The notes beneath the pieces are model-generated. The model worked only from the letters and a program-made list of their open reading frames with translations. It ran no database searches and was not told the origin of the DNA. Source: Novosphingobium rosa NBRC 15208 (GTDB lineage: Bacteria; Pseudomonadota; Alphaproteobacteria; Sphingomonadales; Sphingomonadaceae). Taken from it: 63,112 nt of DNA. The stretch lies in NCBI RefSeq assembly GCF_001598555.1, contig NZ_BCZE01000052.1:1-63112 (forward strand), in the 5' to 3' direction. Of the stretch, positions 44,373 to 53,591 are shown in pieces (the first letter of the stretch is position 1; each line of letters begins with the position of its first letter). Both the position numbers and the translations under genes were made by a program.

Positions 44373-44957
44373 ATGCGCATGCCTTTGTCCGGATCGAATC
44401 TTTCCCGCTCTCTGATGCTCGGCGGTGCCGTTGCGGCCTGTCTGGCTGTCGGCACGGCGCATAGCGCCAGCGGGCTGGGCAGCCACAACAGCAACGCCCC
44501 GGTCAATTACGAGGCGGACCGCATCGATCTGGACGACAAGGCCAATCATGTCGTGCTGTCGGGCCATGTCATCATCACCCAGGCCGAACTGAAGATGACC
44601 GCGGCGCGCACGCTGGTGGATTACACCAACAACAATGGCTCGCTGAAGATCAAGCTGATCAACTCGACGGGCGGTGTCGTCGTCACGCGCAACAATGAGA
44701 GCGCGGTGGGCGATGTCGGCACCTATGATTTCGATCGCCGGGTGATCGTGATGTCGGGCAATGTCACGCTGCGCCGGGGCACCGATGTGTCGCATGGCGC
44801 GCGGCTGGTGGTGGACTTGAACACCGGCCTGTCGAACTTCGTGGGCGGCGCGGCGCGCCCCGGCGCGGTCAACGGGCCCACCCCGGGCCGTGTCACCGGC
44901 AGCTTCTCCGTGCCCGAGAAGAAGAAGGACGCCGCTTCTTCGGACAGCAGCCAGTAA
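44373..44957 (+). CDS. lptA: LPS transport periplasmic protein LptA
   Basis: A 194-residue periplasmic protein forming the LPS bridge between membranes. Signal peptide (about 1-31, cleavage near AHSA). The OstA-like jellyroll starts NAPVNYEADRIDLDDKANHVVLSGHVIITQAELKMTA, the family signature, and continues with repeated short beta units to about residue 155. The C-terminus is Pro/Lys-rich. In most alphaproteobacteria lptB follows; here the next gene is the convergent transglutaminase only 6 bp away, so lptB lies elsewhere. Confidence 0.92.
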   Translation: MRMPLSGSNLSRSLMLGGAVAACLAVGTAHSASGLGSHNSNAPVNYEADRIDLDDKANHVVLSGHVIITQAELKMTAARTLVDYTNNNGSLKIKLINSTGGVVVTRNNESAVGDVGTYDFDRRVIVMSGNVTLRRGTDVSHGARLVVDLNTGLSNFVGGAARPGAVNGPTPGRVTGSFSVPEKKKDAASSDSSQ

Positions 44958-44963
44958 GCCTTT

Positions 44964-45860
44964 TCAGACGGCTTCCTCTTCCACAGGCTCCACATCCGCC
45001 GAGACCGTCATGGTCTGGCCCGCGCCGCCGTGGAACACGCCGTCCAGCGGAGCGACATCGCCGTAATCACGGCCCATGGCCACCACGATATGGTCGGTGG
45101 TGGCCAAGGTGGCATTGGTGGGGTCCAGCCCCACCCAGCCCAGATCGGGGCCGCACCACAAAGCCACCCAGGCATGCATCATATCGGCGCCCACCAGCCG
45201 GGGCATGCCGGGCGGCGGAATGGTGCGCAGATAGCCGCTGACATAGGCGGCGGGCAGGCCGATGGCGCGCAAGGCGCAGATCATCACATGGGTGAAATCC
45301 TGGCACACGCCCCGCCGCGCCCGAAACGCCTCGATCGGCGGCAGATCGGGGCTGGTTGAGGCGGCATCGAAGGTGAACTCCTCATGCAGCGCCCGCATCA
45401 GCGCCATGGCGCCCTGCATCACCGGCGTGTCATCGGCCAGCCACTGGCGACCCCATGCGCCGATCTCGCCGGGCCAGATCGCGGCAATGGGCGAGGCGAA
45501 GAGATAGGACGCCGGGCTGCCCGGCCCCACCGCAGGCCAGTTCATCGCCATGGCCCGCACCTGCGCGATGGAAGGGCTGGGGGCCTGCGCCCGGTCGAAG
45601 GCGGGCGGCTGCACCCTTGCGCGAAAACGGCTGGTGATCGATAGCCTGGTGATCGGATCGCGCAGCGTCAGCCGGGTCTCATTGGCCAGCCATGGGCTGC
45701 TTTTCTGGCGAATGTCAGCGGGGGCGGGGCTGACATCCAGCCGATACTCGGTGATCGTCTGCCCCGGCCAGTCGATGGGGCGCAGCCGCAGGTTGAAGCG
45801 GGCGAGGCGCACCAGATTGCTGTAGAACAGCGTGGTGGTGTGAGTGACATTGTAGATCAT
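44964..45860 (-). CDS. Transglutaminase-like cysteine peptidase/ligase
   Basis: A 298-residue protein with an N-terminal beta domain (about 1-95, bacterial transglutaminase-like N-terminal region) and a transglutaminase/protease core (about 140-260). The catalytic triad is complete: Cys186 (RRGVCQDF), His229 (MMHAWVAL) and Asp246 (GLDPTN). No signal peptide, so probably cytosolic. It overlaps the upstream ATP-grasp/alpha-E gene by 4 bp (ATGA), so it is translated with it. This partnership is known across many bacteria and is predicted to make or cross-link peptides; the product is unknown. It ends 6 bp from convergent lptA. Confidence 0.88.
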   Translation of the reverse strand: MIYNVTHTTTLFYSNLVRLARFNLRLRPIDWPGQTITEYRLDVSPAPADIRQKSSPWLANETRLTLRDPITRLSITSRFRARVQPPAFDRAQAPSPSIAQVRAMAMNWPAVGPGSPASYLFASPIAAIWPGEIGAWGRQWLADDTPVMQGAMALMRALHEEFTFDAASTSPDLPPIEAFRARRGVCQDFTHVMICALRAIGLPAAYVSGYLRTIPPPGMPRLVGADMMHAWVALWCGPDLGWVGLDPTNATLATTDHIVVAMGRDYGDVAPLDGVFHGGAGQTMTVSADVEPVEEEAV

Positions 45861-48316
45861 GACAGCAGCGCCCCCTGCTGGCGCGGCGCGACCGTCTCAT
45901 TGGGCAGGAAATAGCGTTCCGAAATCCGGTCCGACAGGCTGAGCAACTGGATCTCAATGGCATGCAGCGTGCCGCTGTCCACATCGGCGATGGCCTGCGC
46001 CTGCAAGGGCGCGAGGATGGCGCGGGCATCCAGCAAGGTCTGCTCGGGCAGATTGCGGTCATCGAGCGGCGGCAGGCCGGAGATGCGCTGCACCAAAGCC
46101 TCGACCTGAAAGGCCAGAGATCGCGGATTGTCCGGATCGAGCAGCACCAGATCCAGCACCTGCAAGGGCGCGGCCCCGCTCAGATAGCGCGAGCGATAGG
46201 TGATCTGGCTGTCGCACAGCTCCAGCAGCACATTGAGCCCCTCCTGCCCCGATGCCTGCAGGCCCCGTGTCACCCGGCAGATCGAAAGGGCCCGCTCGAT
46301 CCGGCGGCCCATATCGATAAAGGCATGGGCGGGCCCGCGCATCATATTCTCCGCGATCAGGCCGGAGAGGGCGCTGAGGCGTTCCAGCAGCTCCTCGATC
46401 ACCTCCAGCATGGTCTGGGGGTGATGATCGCGCAGGGCGGGCATGGGGCGGCTGGCGATCAGCCAGAAGTCACGCGCGAAGCGCTGGCGCAGGGCGCGGC
46501 CAGTGTTCTGCAACTGGCGGATCAGCGAGGGGATGCCGCCGGGCAGATCGCCTTCGGTCAGGGCGTCCGCGCAGATATCCAGCGTGGCCTCGCTCATGCC
46601 CTGAGCGCGCACCGCGCCGCCCGCATGCAGCAGGTTGATGAGCACGCCACCCACGCCTGCCTGATGGGCGCTGGCATCGGCCTCGATCGAGCCGCCCAGC
46701 AGGGCGCGCAGCAGGCGCAGGGTGAATTCGGTGCGTTCCGCATAGCGGGTGAACCAGAAGAGATTGTCCGCTGACTGGCTGGCCAGAATCGCGCCGCCGC
46801 GCACCACGCCGGGCGCATCCAGCATGGTGTGGCCGATGGAGGACTGTTTCTGCACGTCGGCGATGCAGACATCGGCGGAGAGATCCCCGGTGCCGATCAG
46901 CGCCGGGGTTTCATCATCGCCGGGCAGGATGCGGGCGAAACCGCCGGGCATCACCTTCCAGCGGCCCTGCCCGTCACGCGCGGCAAAGACGCGCAGCGAG
47001 AAGGGGCGCGGCACCAGTTGCTGTTCGACCAGCGTGGGCGTCTGCCCCAGCGCCAGCAGTGTCTGCACCACATAATCCATCGGGCGCTGGCGCATCGCCG
47101 CCAGCAGCGCGGCGCGGCGCTCCGGCGTCAGCGAGGCGCCCACCACCGGCTGGCGGCCCAGCCCTTCGGCGCTGCCAAAAGCCGGGGCGATCAGCAGATC
47201 GTCGAGGTGTTTTTTGGCATGGGCCAGCGCCCCATCCTGCCCGCACCACCAGCCCGGCACGCTTTTGAGCAGCGCGCTCTGCCCCAGCAGCAGCGGGCAG
47301 AGCCGCTCCATCTGCATGGCCATGGCGCGGCTTTCCACCACCTCGGCGCCGGGCCAGTTGGCCACCACCGCGCCGCCGGGCAGCGTCGCCATCAGATCGG
47401 GGACGCCCAGCGTGGAGCGCACATCGAAGCTGAGCGGATCGAGCGCATTGGTGTCGATCCAGCGCCACAGCGCGTCCACCCGCTTGGGCCCCGCGATGGT
47501 GCGCACGAAGAGACGGTCCTGATTGACCACCAGATCGCGGCCCTCCACCAGCGGAAAGCCCAGATAGCGTGCCAGATGGGCCTGCTCGGAATAGGACTGG
47601 TTGAGGCGGCCCGGCGTCAGCAAGGCGATGCGCGGGCGGTCGCGCTGGCAGTCACGCGCCAGGCCTTCACGCAGGGCGGAGAAGAACCCCGCCTGCCGCC
47701 GCGCATGGATATCGCCCAGCAGCGATCCGGTGGCGCGCGAAAAGGCCAGCCGGTTTTCAAGCGCGTAGCCGATGCCGGTGGCCAGCCGCACCCGGTCCGA
47801 CAGCACGCACCATTGCCCATCCGGACCACGCGTCAGATCCATGGCGCAAACATGCAGCCAATGGCCCGAAGGCGGCGCCATCCCCGGCATCTTGCGCGCA
47901 AAGTAAGGGCTGCCGGTCAGGATCGGGGCGGGCAGATGGCGCTTGGCCACCAACTGGCCGTGCCCATAGATGTCGCCGATCAGCCGTTCGAGCAGATCGG
48001 CGCGCTGGATCACTCCCGCCTCGATGGCCCCCCATTCCTCGCCGCCGATGATCAGCGGCATGGGGGTGAGCGGCCAGTCCCGCTCGGCCTCGTCGCCCGC
48101 GACGCGGAAGGTGAGGCCCATATCGCGGATCTGGCGGGCGATCTGCTCCTGCACGCCTCCGCTCTGGTCGCCCAGCGCGGCAAGGCCTCGCGCCATCGTG
48201 TGCCAATGGGCAGCGGTCTGCGGCGAGGCAGCGGCATAAAGGTCGCTGGCCGCGCCGGAGGGCTGATAGGAACTCAGCCAATCCGGTGCGGCAGGCAGGG
48301 CGCGGCTGCGCGGCAT
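45857..48316 (-). CDS. Circularly permuted ATP-grasp / alpha-E fusion protein
   Basis: An 819-residue protein joining two domains that are often separate. N-terminal about 480 residues: circularly permuted type-2 ATP-grasp (formerly DUF404/DUF407), with ALENRLAFSRATGSLLGDIHARR, RIALLTPGRLNQSYSEQAHLARYLGFPLVEGRDLVV, and QQLVPRPFSLRVFAARDGQGRWKVMPGGFARI. C-terminal about 310 residues: helical alpha-E domain (formerly DUF403), starting SADNLFWFTRYAERTEFTLRLL and ending SISERYFLPNE-like sequence. ATP-grasp proteins form amide bonds via acyl phosphates. Genes on both sides encode transglutaminases (2-bp gap upstream, 4-bp overlap downstream). Predicted peptide ligase; substrates unknown. Confidence 0.9.
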   Translation of the reverse strand: MPRSRALPAAPDWLSSYQPSGAASDLYAAASPQTAAHWHTMARGLAALGDQSGGVQEQIARQIRDMGLTFRVAGDEAERDWPLTPMPLIIGGEEWGAIEAGVIQRADLLERLIGDIYGHGQLVAKRHLPAPILTGSPYFARKMPGMAPPSGHWLHVCAMDLTRGPDGQWCVLSDRVRLATGIGYALENRLAFSRATGSLLGDIHARRQAGFFSALREGLARDCQRDRPRIALLTPGRLNQSYSEQAHLARYLGFPLVEGRDLVVNQDRLFVRTIAGPKRVDALWRWIDTNALDPLSFDVRSTLGVPDLMATLPGGAVVANWPGAEVVESRAMAMQMERLCPLLLGQSALLKSVPGWWCGQDGALAHAKKHLDDLLIAPAFGSAEGLGRQPVVGASLTPERRAALLAAMRQRPMDYVVQTLLALGQTPTLVEQQLVPRPFSLRVFAARDGQGRWKVMPGGFARILPGDDETPALIGTGDLSADVCIADVQKQSSIGHTMLDAPGVVRGGAILASQSADNLFWFTRYAERTEFTLRLLRALLGGSIEADASAHQAGVGGVLINLLHAGGAVRAQGMSEATLDICADALTEGDLPGGIPSLIRQLQNTGRALRQRFARDFWLIASRPMPALRDHHPQTMLEVIEELLERLSALSGLIAENMMRGPAHAFIDMGRRIERALSICRVTRGLQASGQEGLNVLLELCDSQITYRSRYLSGAAPLQVLDLVLLDPDNPRSLAFQVEALVQRISGLPPLDDRNLPEQTLLDARAILAPLQAQAIADVDSGTLHAIEIQLLSLSDRISERYFLPNETVAPRQQGALLS

Positions 48317-48318
48317 TG

Positions 48319-51300
48319 CTAGAGCCCGGGCGCCGAACCCACCGGGCCGCGCCTCAGATCCAGCGAGAAGGGGAATTCGCCCGGCAATTCCTGAGGCGGC
48401 ACGGGCAGCGGGCCGGGCGTGTGGCCATGCTCCCAGAAGCGGGCCTTGCGGCGCGCCTCGGCCTCATAGGCGTTGATCGGGGCGGTGTCGTAACTGCGCC
48501 CGCCCGGATGCGCGACATGATAGACGCAGCCGCCCAGAGAGCGTCCGTTCCACGTATCGAGCACATCGAAGGTGAGCGGGGCATGCGGCGGCATCAGCGG
48601 ATGCAGGCAATCCGGCGGCCACCAGGCCTTGAAGCGCACGCCGCCCACTGCCTCGCCCGGCTGGCCGGTGGGGGCGAGCGGCACGCGGCGCCCGTTGCAG
48701 GTGATGACATGGCGGCCCGGCACCAGCCCGCTGGCCTTGACCTGAAGGCGTTCCGTGGAGCTGTCCACAAAGCGCACCGTGCCGCCGATGGCGCCGGTTT
48801 CGCCCAGCACATTCCATGGCTCCAGCGCGTGGGAAATGTCCACATGCACCCCGCCCGCATGGATCGAGCCATGGGTGGGGAAGCGGAACTGGCGCTGCGC
48901 CTCGAACCATGCCGGATCGAAATCATAGCCGCCCGCGCGCAGGTCATTCAAAACGTCGAGGAAATCCTCCCAGACGAAATGGGGCAGCATGAATTTGTCA
49001 TGCAGCGTGGTGCCCCAGCGCACCAGAGCGCCCTCCACCGGCTGGCGCCAGAACATCGCGGCCAGCGCGCGGATCAGCAATTGCTGGGCGAGGCTCATGC
49101 GTGGTTCGGGCGGCATCTCGAAGCCGCGGAATTCGATCAGGCCAAGGCGCCCGGTGGGGCCATCGGGGCTGAAGAACTTGTCGATGCAGATTTCGGTGCG
49201 ATGGGTGTTGCCCGTCACATCGACCAGACTGTTGCGCAGCAGGCGATCCGTCACCCAGGCCAAGGGCTGGGGCTGATCGGGGCCGGGGATCTGGGCGAGG
49301 GCGATCTCCAGCTCATAGAGGCCGTCATGACGCGCCTCATCGATGCGCGGGGCCTGACTCGTCGGGCCGATGAAGAGGCCGGAGAAGAGATAGGACAGCG
49401 CTGGATGCCGCTGCCAGTAGATCACGAAGCTTTTGAGCAGATCGGGGCGGCGGATAAAGGGCGAATCGAGCAAGGACGGCCCGCCCAGCACGATATGATT
49501 GCCCCCGCCGGTGCCCACCGCGCGGCCATCGACCATGAATTTGTCAGCCGTGAGGCCCACCTCGCGCGCGGCCTGATACAGCGTTTCGGTGATCTCCACC
49601 TGCTCGCGCCAGCTGGTGGCGGGGTGAATGTTGACCTCCACCACGCCGGGATCGGGGGTGATCTTGAGCACCACCAGACGCGGATCGGCAGGCGGGGGAT
49701 AGCCCTCGATGCGGACGGGGGTGCGGGTTTCTTCCGCCACAGCCTCGATGGCCGCGATGAGGTCGAGATAATCCTCAAGGAAAGCCACCGGGGGCAGGAA
49801 GACAGAGACGTAATGGCCATCGGGGCCATTGTGCGGTTCCACCGTGATGGCGGTGCGCACCGTGCCCTCGATGTTGCTGATCGCCTGTTCGTTGCGATGC
49901 TGTGGCGGGGATGGCGTGGCCGAGGCGATCGAAGCCTGTGGCGCTCCGCGTTCCGCCACCCGCTCGGCCAGCCTGGCGCGGAAATCGGGCAGGGGCTCGC
50001 GTTCCTCGGCGGTGTCCTGCGGGTTGATGTAGGGATAGTTGGCGGCGGGCACGAAAGGCAGCGAGCCCAAAGGCAGGCGGTAGCCCAGCGAGGAATCGCC
50101 CGGCACCGCGTAAAGCACCCCGCGCCTCAGGCGCCAATGCTCGCTCATCCAGCGGGGGGCGGTGTTCTGCGACTGCCAGCGCTGGATCGGCAGGGCATGG
50201 CCGATGGCTGTGGTCAGCCCGCGCTGGAAGGTGCGCATGAAACGGGCGCGGGCCTCGGGATCGTCGATCTCGGGCGAGAGGGGATCGGTGTTGTCGGGCA
50301 ATTGCGCTTCCCGCACGATCCATTCGACGGCATCCTCATAAACCGGCATGGCGTAATCGGGCGAGACGCCCAGCTTGCGCGCCGTGGCCGAGAGGAAATC
50401 CCGCGCGGTTTCGACCGTGATCGGATTGTCGGCCTTCTCGCCCGGCAGGGGCTGCCCGGCGATCAGGCTGGCATCGCGCCACACCGGCTGGCCGTCGCGC
50501 CGCCAATAGAGCGAATAGCCCCAGCGCGGCAGGCTCTCCCCGGGATACCATTTGCCCTGGCCGTGATGCAGCAGCGAGGTGGGCGCGAAAGCCTCGCGCA
50601 GCTTGCGGATCAGCCGGTCGGCATAGCCCGCCTTGGTGGGGCCCACGGCATCGGCGTTCCATTCCGGCGCGTCGAAATCGCTGTCGGCGATAAAGGTCGG
50701 CTCGCCGCCCATGGTGAGGCGCATGTCCTGCGCGCTGATATCGGCATCCACCCGGTCGCCCAGCGCCAGCAGCGCCTCCCAGCGGGCATCGGTGAAGGGC
50801 TTGGTGATGCGCACCGCTTCCTGAATGCGGTGGACGCTCATCTCGAAATGGAAATCGACCTCGGCGGGCTCGGCCATGCCCACCACCGGCGCGGCGGAGC
50901 GGTAATGCGGCGTGGCGGCCAGCGGAATATGGCCCTCTCCGGCCAGCATGCCCGAGGTGGCGTCCATGCCGATCCAGCCCGCGCCGGGCACATAGACTTC
51001 GGCCCAGGCGTGCAGATCGCAGACATCCTGAGCGACGCCCTTCGGCCCTTCCACCGGAATCACATCGGGGGTCAGCTGGATCGAATAGCCCGAGACGAAA
51101 CGCGCGGCAAAGCCCAGGCGGCGCAGCAATTGCACCAGCAGCCAGGCCGAATCCCGACATGACCCGCTGGCTTCCTTCAGCGTTTCCTCTGGCGTCTGCA
51201 CGCCCGGCTCCATGCGGATGACGTAATTGACGGCGGCGTTCACCGCCTGATTGACCGCCACCAGAAAATCGATGGTGCGCTCATCCTTCACCGTGGCGAA

Positions 51301-51696
51301 GCGCTGGTAGAGCGTATCGAACAGCTTGCCCTGCGGTTCGATCTCGAAATAGGCGGCCAGATCCTCGGCAAGGTCCTCGGCATAGGTGAAGGGGAAGGTT
51401 TCGGCATACTCCTCGACGAAGAAGTCGAAGGGGTTGATGACGGCCAGCTCGGCCAGCAGGTCCACCTCCACCCCGAAATGATCGACCGGATCGGGGAAGA
51501 CGATGCGCGCCTGCCAGTTGCCGTGCGGGTCCTGCTGCCAGTTGAGGAAGTGGTTGGCCGGGCTGATCTTCAGCGAGTAATTCGGCACTGCCGTGCGGCT
51601 GTGCGGCGCCGGTCTCAGCCGGATGACCTGCGGCCCCAGCCGGATCGGGCGATCGTAATTGTAGCGGGTGAGGTGGTGGAGCCCTGCTTTAATCAT
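48319..51696 (-). CDS. Transglutaminase-DUF2126 large protein
   Basis: A 1125-residue protein. N-terminal transglutaminase-like part (about 1-270) with a bacterial transglutaminase N-domain and the triad Cys180 (GSCRDSAW), His229 (DLHAWAEVY) and Asp245 (GMDATSG). The long C-terminal DUF2126 region (about 290-1110) includes DMRLTMGGEPTFIADSDFDAPEWN, GQGKWYPGESLPRWGYSLYWRRDG, GGGNHIVLGGP and FRGFEMPPEPRMSLAQQLLIRAL; this region resembles amidoligase (glutamine-synthetase-like) folds in published predictions. The ATG at 51696 is chosen; the frame is open to 51714. It precedes the ATP-grasp gene by 2 bp and follows opgH by 77 bp containing a strong hairpin. Confidence 0.88.
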   Translation of the reverse strand: MIKAGLHHLTRYNYDRPIRLGPQVIRLRPAPHSRTAVPNYSLKISPANHFLNWQQDPHGNWQARIVFPDPVDHFGVEVDLLAELAVINPFDFFVEEYAETFPFTYAEDLAEDLAAYFEIEPQGKLFDTLYQRFATVKDERTIDFLVAVNQAVNAAVNYVIRMEPGVQTPEETLKEASGSCRDSAWLLVQLLRRLGFAARFVSGYSIQLTPDVIPVEGPKGVAQDVCDLHAWAEVYVPGAGWIGMDATSGMLAGEGHIPLAATPHYRSAAPVVGMAEPAEVDFHFEMSVHRIQEAVRITKPFTDARWEALLALGDRVDADISAQDMRLTMGGEPTFIADSDFDAPEWNADAVGPTKAGYADRLIRKLREAFAPTSLLHHGQGKWYPGESLPRWGYSLYWRRDGQPVWRDASLIAGQPLPGEKADNPITVETARDFLSATARKLGVSPDYAMPVYEDAVEWIVREAQLPDNTDPLSPEIDDPEARARFMRTFQRGLTTAIGHALPIQRWQSQNTAPRWMSEHWRLRRGVLYAVPGDSSLGYRLPLGSLPFVPAANYPYINPQDTAEEREPLPDFRARLAERVAERGAPQASIASATPSPPQHRNEQAISNIEGTVRTAITVEPHNGPDGHYVSVFLPPVAFLEDYLDLIAAIEAVAEETRTPVRIEGYPPPADPRLVVLKITPDPGVVEVNIHPATSWREQVEITETLYQAAREVGLTADKFMVDGRAVGTGGGNHIVLGGPSLLDSPFIRRPDLLKSFVIYWQRHPALSYLFSGLFIGPTSQAPRIDEARHDGLYELEIALAQIPGPDQPQPLAWVTDRLLRNSLVDVTGNTHRTEICIDKFFSPDGPTGRLGLIEFRGFEMPPEPRMSLAQQLLIRALAAMFWRQPVEGALVRWGTTLHDKFMLPHFVWEDFLDVLNDLRAGGYDFDPAWFEAQRQFRFPTHGSIHAGGVHVDISHALEPWNVLGETGAIGGTVRFVDSSTERLQVKASGLVPGRHVITCNGRRVPLAPTGQPGEAVGGVRFKAWWPPDCLHPLMPPHAPLTFDVLDTWNGRSLGGCVYHVAHPGGRSYDTAPINAYEAEARRKARFWEHGHTPGPLPVPPQELPGEFPFSLDLRRGPVGSAPGL

Positions 51697-51745
51697 ACCG
51701 CGAGTGTGCGGCAATCAATGGTGCATCGCAACACGGAAATTGGAG

Positions 51746-51773
51746 GACAAGGGGCGGTGTTCCGCCCCTTGTC
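51746..51773 (-). terminator. Perfect hairpin directly after opgH
   Basis: Read on the minus strand, GACAAGGGGCGG pairs perfectly with CCGCCCCTTGTC around loop AACA, starting at the opgH stop codon. It is followed by CTCCAATTT rather than a T run. It may be a partial terminator, an attenuator or an mRNA-stabilising end between opgH and the transglutaminase genes. Confidence 0.6.
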
Positions 51774-53591
51774 TTACGCCAGCGCGAGGGGCACAGTCCC
51801 GGGCTTCGCGTCACCGTCATCGCCATCATCCGGCGTCGCCACCACATCGACCGGCGGCGCCTGAAAATAGCCGCGCGCGGCCATGGCGGCGCCGGTCTTT
51901 TCGCAAGAGGTGATGCTGATGAGCCATGGCGCGGTGAGCAGCCCGAGGGTCAGCGGCGAGAGCCACAAGGCCGTCACCGGGTCGATCCAGGCTGTGGCGG
52001 CAAACAGAATGCCCAGCAGGATATGGTCGCGCAGATCGGGCAGGATGGTGCGCAGGGGGATGCGCTGTGCCTCGCGGTTCTGGGTGTGCCAGCCGCTCGG
52101 GATGCCCAGCACCAGACTGACCAGCGCCTTGACCTGCATCACCATCGAGACCGGCGCCAGCAGCATGGCCAGCAGAATATCCAGCAGCACCGATTTGATG
52201 CTGCGCCCCGCCCCGCCAAAGCTGGCGCGGCGCTCCCTGTCGGCCAGCATCCAGATCAGCCCCATCAGCTTGGGGCCGAACAGCAGCACCACCGTCAGCC
52301 ACAGCACGCCCGGAGGCGCGGCCTGAGGCAGGCTCTGATCGCGCGAGGCGGTCACCTGCAGAATGGTGGTCAGCAGCAGCAGCAGCCAGCCCGGCGAGGT
52401 GAGATAGGCCGAAGCCCCGATCACCAGATGCAACCGGCTGGCCATGGAAAGCCCCGAGGCCCCCAGCAGCCGCAGATGCTGCAGGTTGCCCTGCATCCAG
52501 CGCCGGTCACGGATGGCGTGATCGACGATGGTGGGCGGAAATTCCTCATAGCTGCCCGCGATCATCACCATATGCACCGCCCAGCCGCGGCGGCGCAGCA
52601 GCGCCGATTCCACCATGTCATGGCTGAGGATATGGCCGCCGAAGGGGGGCTTGCCCGGCAGTTCGGGCAAGCCGCAGCTTTCGGCGAAGGCGCGGGTGCG
52701 CAAAATGGCGTTATGGCCCCAGAAATTGGCCTCCGATCCCGACCACCACAGCAGCCCCGCCGAGGCGATCGGCCCATAGGCCTCGCTGGCGAAACGCATC
52801 CAGCGCTGGAACAGGGTCTGGGCGTTGGTGATCATCGGCACGGTCTGCAGCAGGCCGAGCGAGGGCCGCGCCTCCATGATCGAGGCGAGGCCGACGATGG
52901 TCTCGCCGCTCATCAGGCTGTCGGCGTCGAGCACCAGCATCGATTCATAGGCCCCGCCGAAGCGGCGCACCCATTCGGCGATGTTGCCGGGCTTGCGCGC
53001 GATGTTCTTTTCGCGGCGGCGATAATAGAGCGGGATCGGCGATTTCGCGGCCATGGCGGCCCAGGCGGCCTCTTCGCGCTTGCCGTGCAATTCATTGGAA
53101 TCGCTCAGCACGAAGAAATCGACAGCCTCGCCGCCGCCCGCCGCCGCGATGGAATGGACCATGGCGCGCACGCGGCCAAAAACGTCATCCACGCTCTCAT
53201 TGTAGACCGGCATCAGCACGGCGGTGCGCTTGGTGAGCGGCGTCAGCACGCGGGGCACGGGAGCAAAGCCGGGATGCGCGCCGCTCATCAGTTGCAAAAA
53301 GCCGAAGGTGGAGGACACGAAACCGAAGGCGACCCAACTGAACAGCGGCACAAAGAACAGCAGCAACAGCACGTCGAACACATCCAGCCCGTCGCGCGAG
53401 AAGGCGGCGCGGATCTCGCTGGAGGCGGCCAGCGCCAGCACGGCGGTCAGCGCGATCAGCAGCAGGCGCTTGACCACCAGCCCCTGCGGGCGGGTGGCCA
53501 CTTCACGCACGGCGGGCGGCACGCCGTCGAGCCGCTGGATCGGCATATCCAGCGGCGCCTCGGCGGGCAGGTTGGGGTGAAGCGTGGTCAT
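51774..53591 (-). CDS. opgH: Glucans biosynthesis glucosyltransferase OpgH
   Basis: A 605-residue inner-membrane GT2-type processive glucosyltransferase that polymerises and exports the beta-glucan backbone of osmoregulated periplasmic glucans from UDP-glucose. Two N-terminal helices (about 40-95), the cytoplasmic catalytic domain with LMPVYNES (residue about 127), VLSDSNE, LVLDADSLMSG and QRRWMQGNLQH-type DRRWMQGN (QxxRW motif), then several C-terminal helices. It is shorter than E. coli OpgH (847 aa), lacking much of the N-terminal extension. The ATG overlaps the opgG stop by 4 bp. galU, supplying UDP-glucose, is at 8971. Confidence 0.93.
   Translation of the reverse strand: MTTLHPNLPAEAPLDMPIQRLDGVPPAVREVATRPQGLVVKRLLLIALTAVLALAASSEIRAAFSRDGLDVFDVLLLLFFVPLFSWVAFGFVSSTFGFLQLMSGAHPGFAPVPRVLTPLTKRTAVLMPVYNESVDDVFGRVRAMVHSIAAAGGGEAVDFFVLSDSNELHGKREEAAWAAMAAKSPIPLYYRRREKNIARKPGNIAEWVRRFGGAYESMLVLDADSLMSGETIVGLASIMEARPSLGLLQTVPMITNAQTLFQRWMRFASEAYGPIASAGLLWWSGSEANFWGHNAILRTRAFAESCGLPELPGKPPFGGHILSHDMVESALLRRRGWAVHMVMIAGSYEEFPPTIVDHAIRDRRWMQGNLQHLRLLGASGLSMASRLHLVIGASAYLTSPGWLLLLLTTILQVTASRDQSLPQAAPPGVLWLTVVLLFGPKLMGLIWMLADRERRASFGGAGRSIKSVLLDILLAMLLAPVSMVMQVKALVSLVLGIPSGWHTQNREAQRIPLRTILPDLRDHILLGILFAATAWIDPVTALWLSPLTLGLLTAPWLISITSCEKTGAAMAARGYFQAPPVDVVATPDDGDDGDAKPGTVPLALA

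Noticed and set aside
48286..51162. 958-codon open frame on the plus strand
   Set aside because: Antisense shadow of the transglutaminase-DUF2126 gene; its translation is rich in His, Gln and Gly with no motif or ribosome binding site.
51746..51773. The opgH hairpin as another copy of the interspersed repeat
   Set aside because: It shares no tract or stem sequence with type-A or type-B ends; only the general hairpin form is alike.
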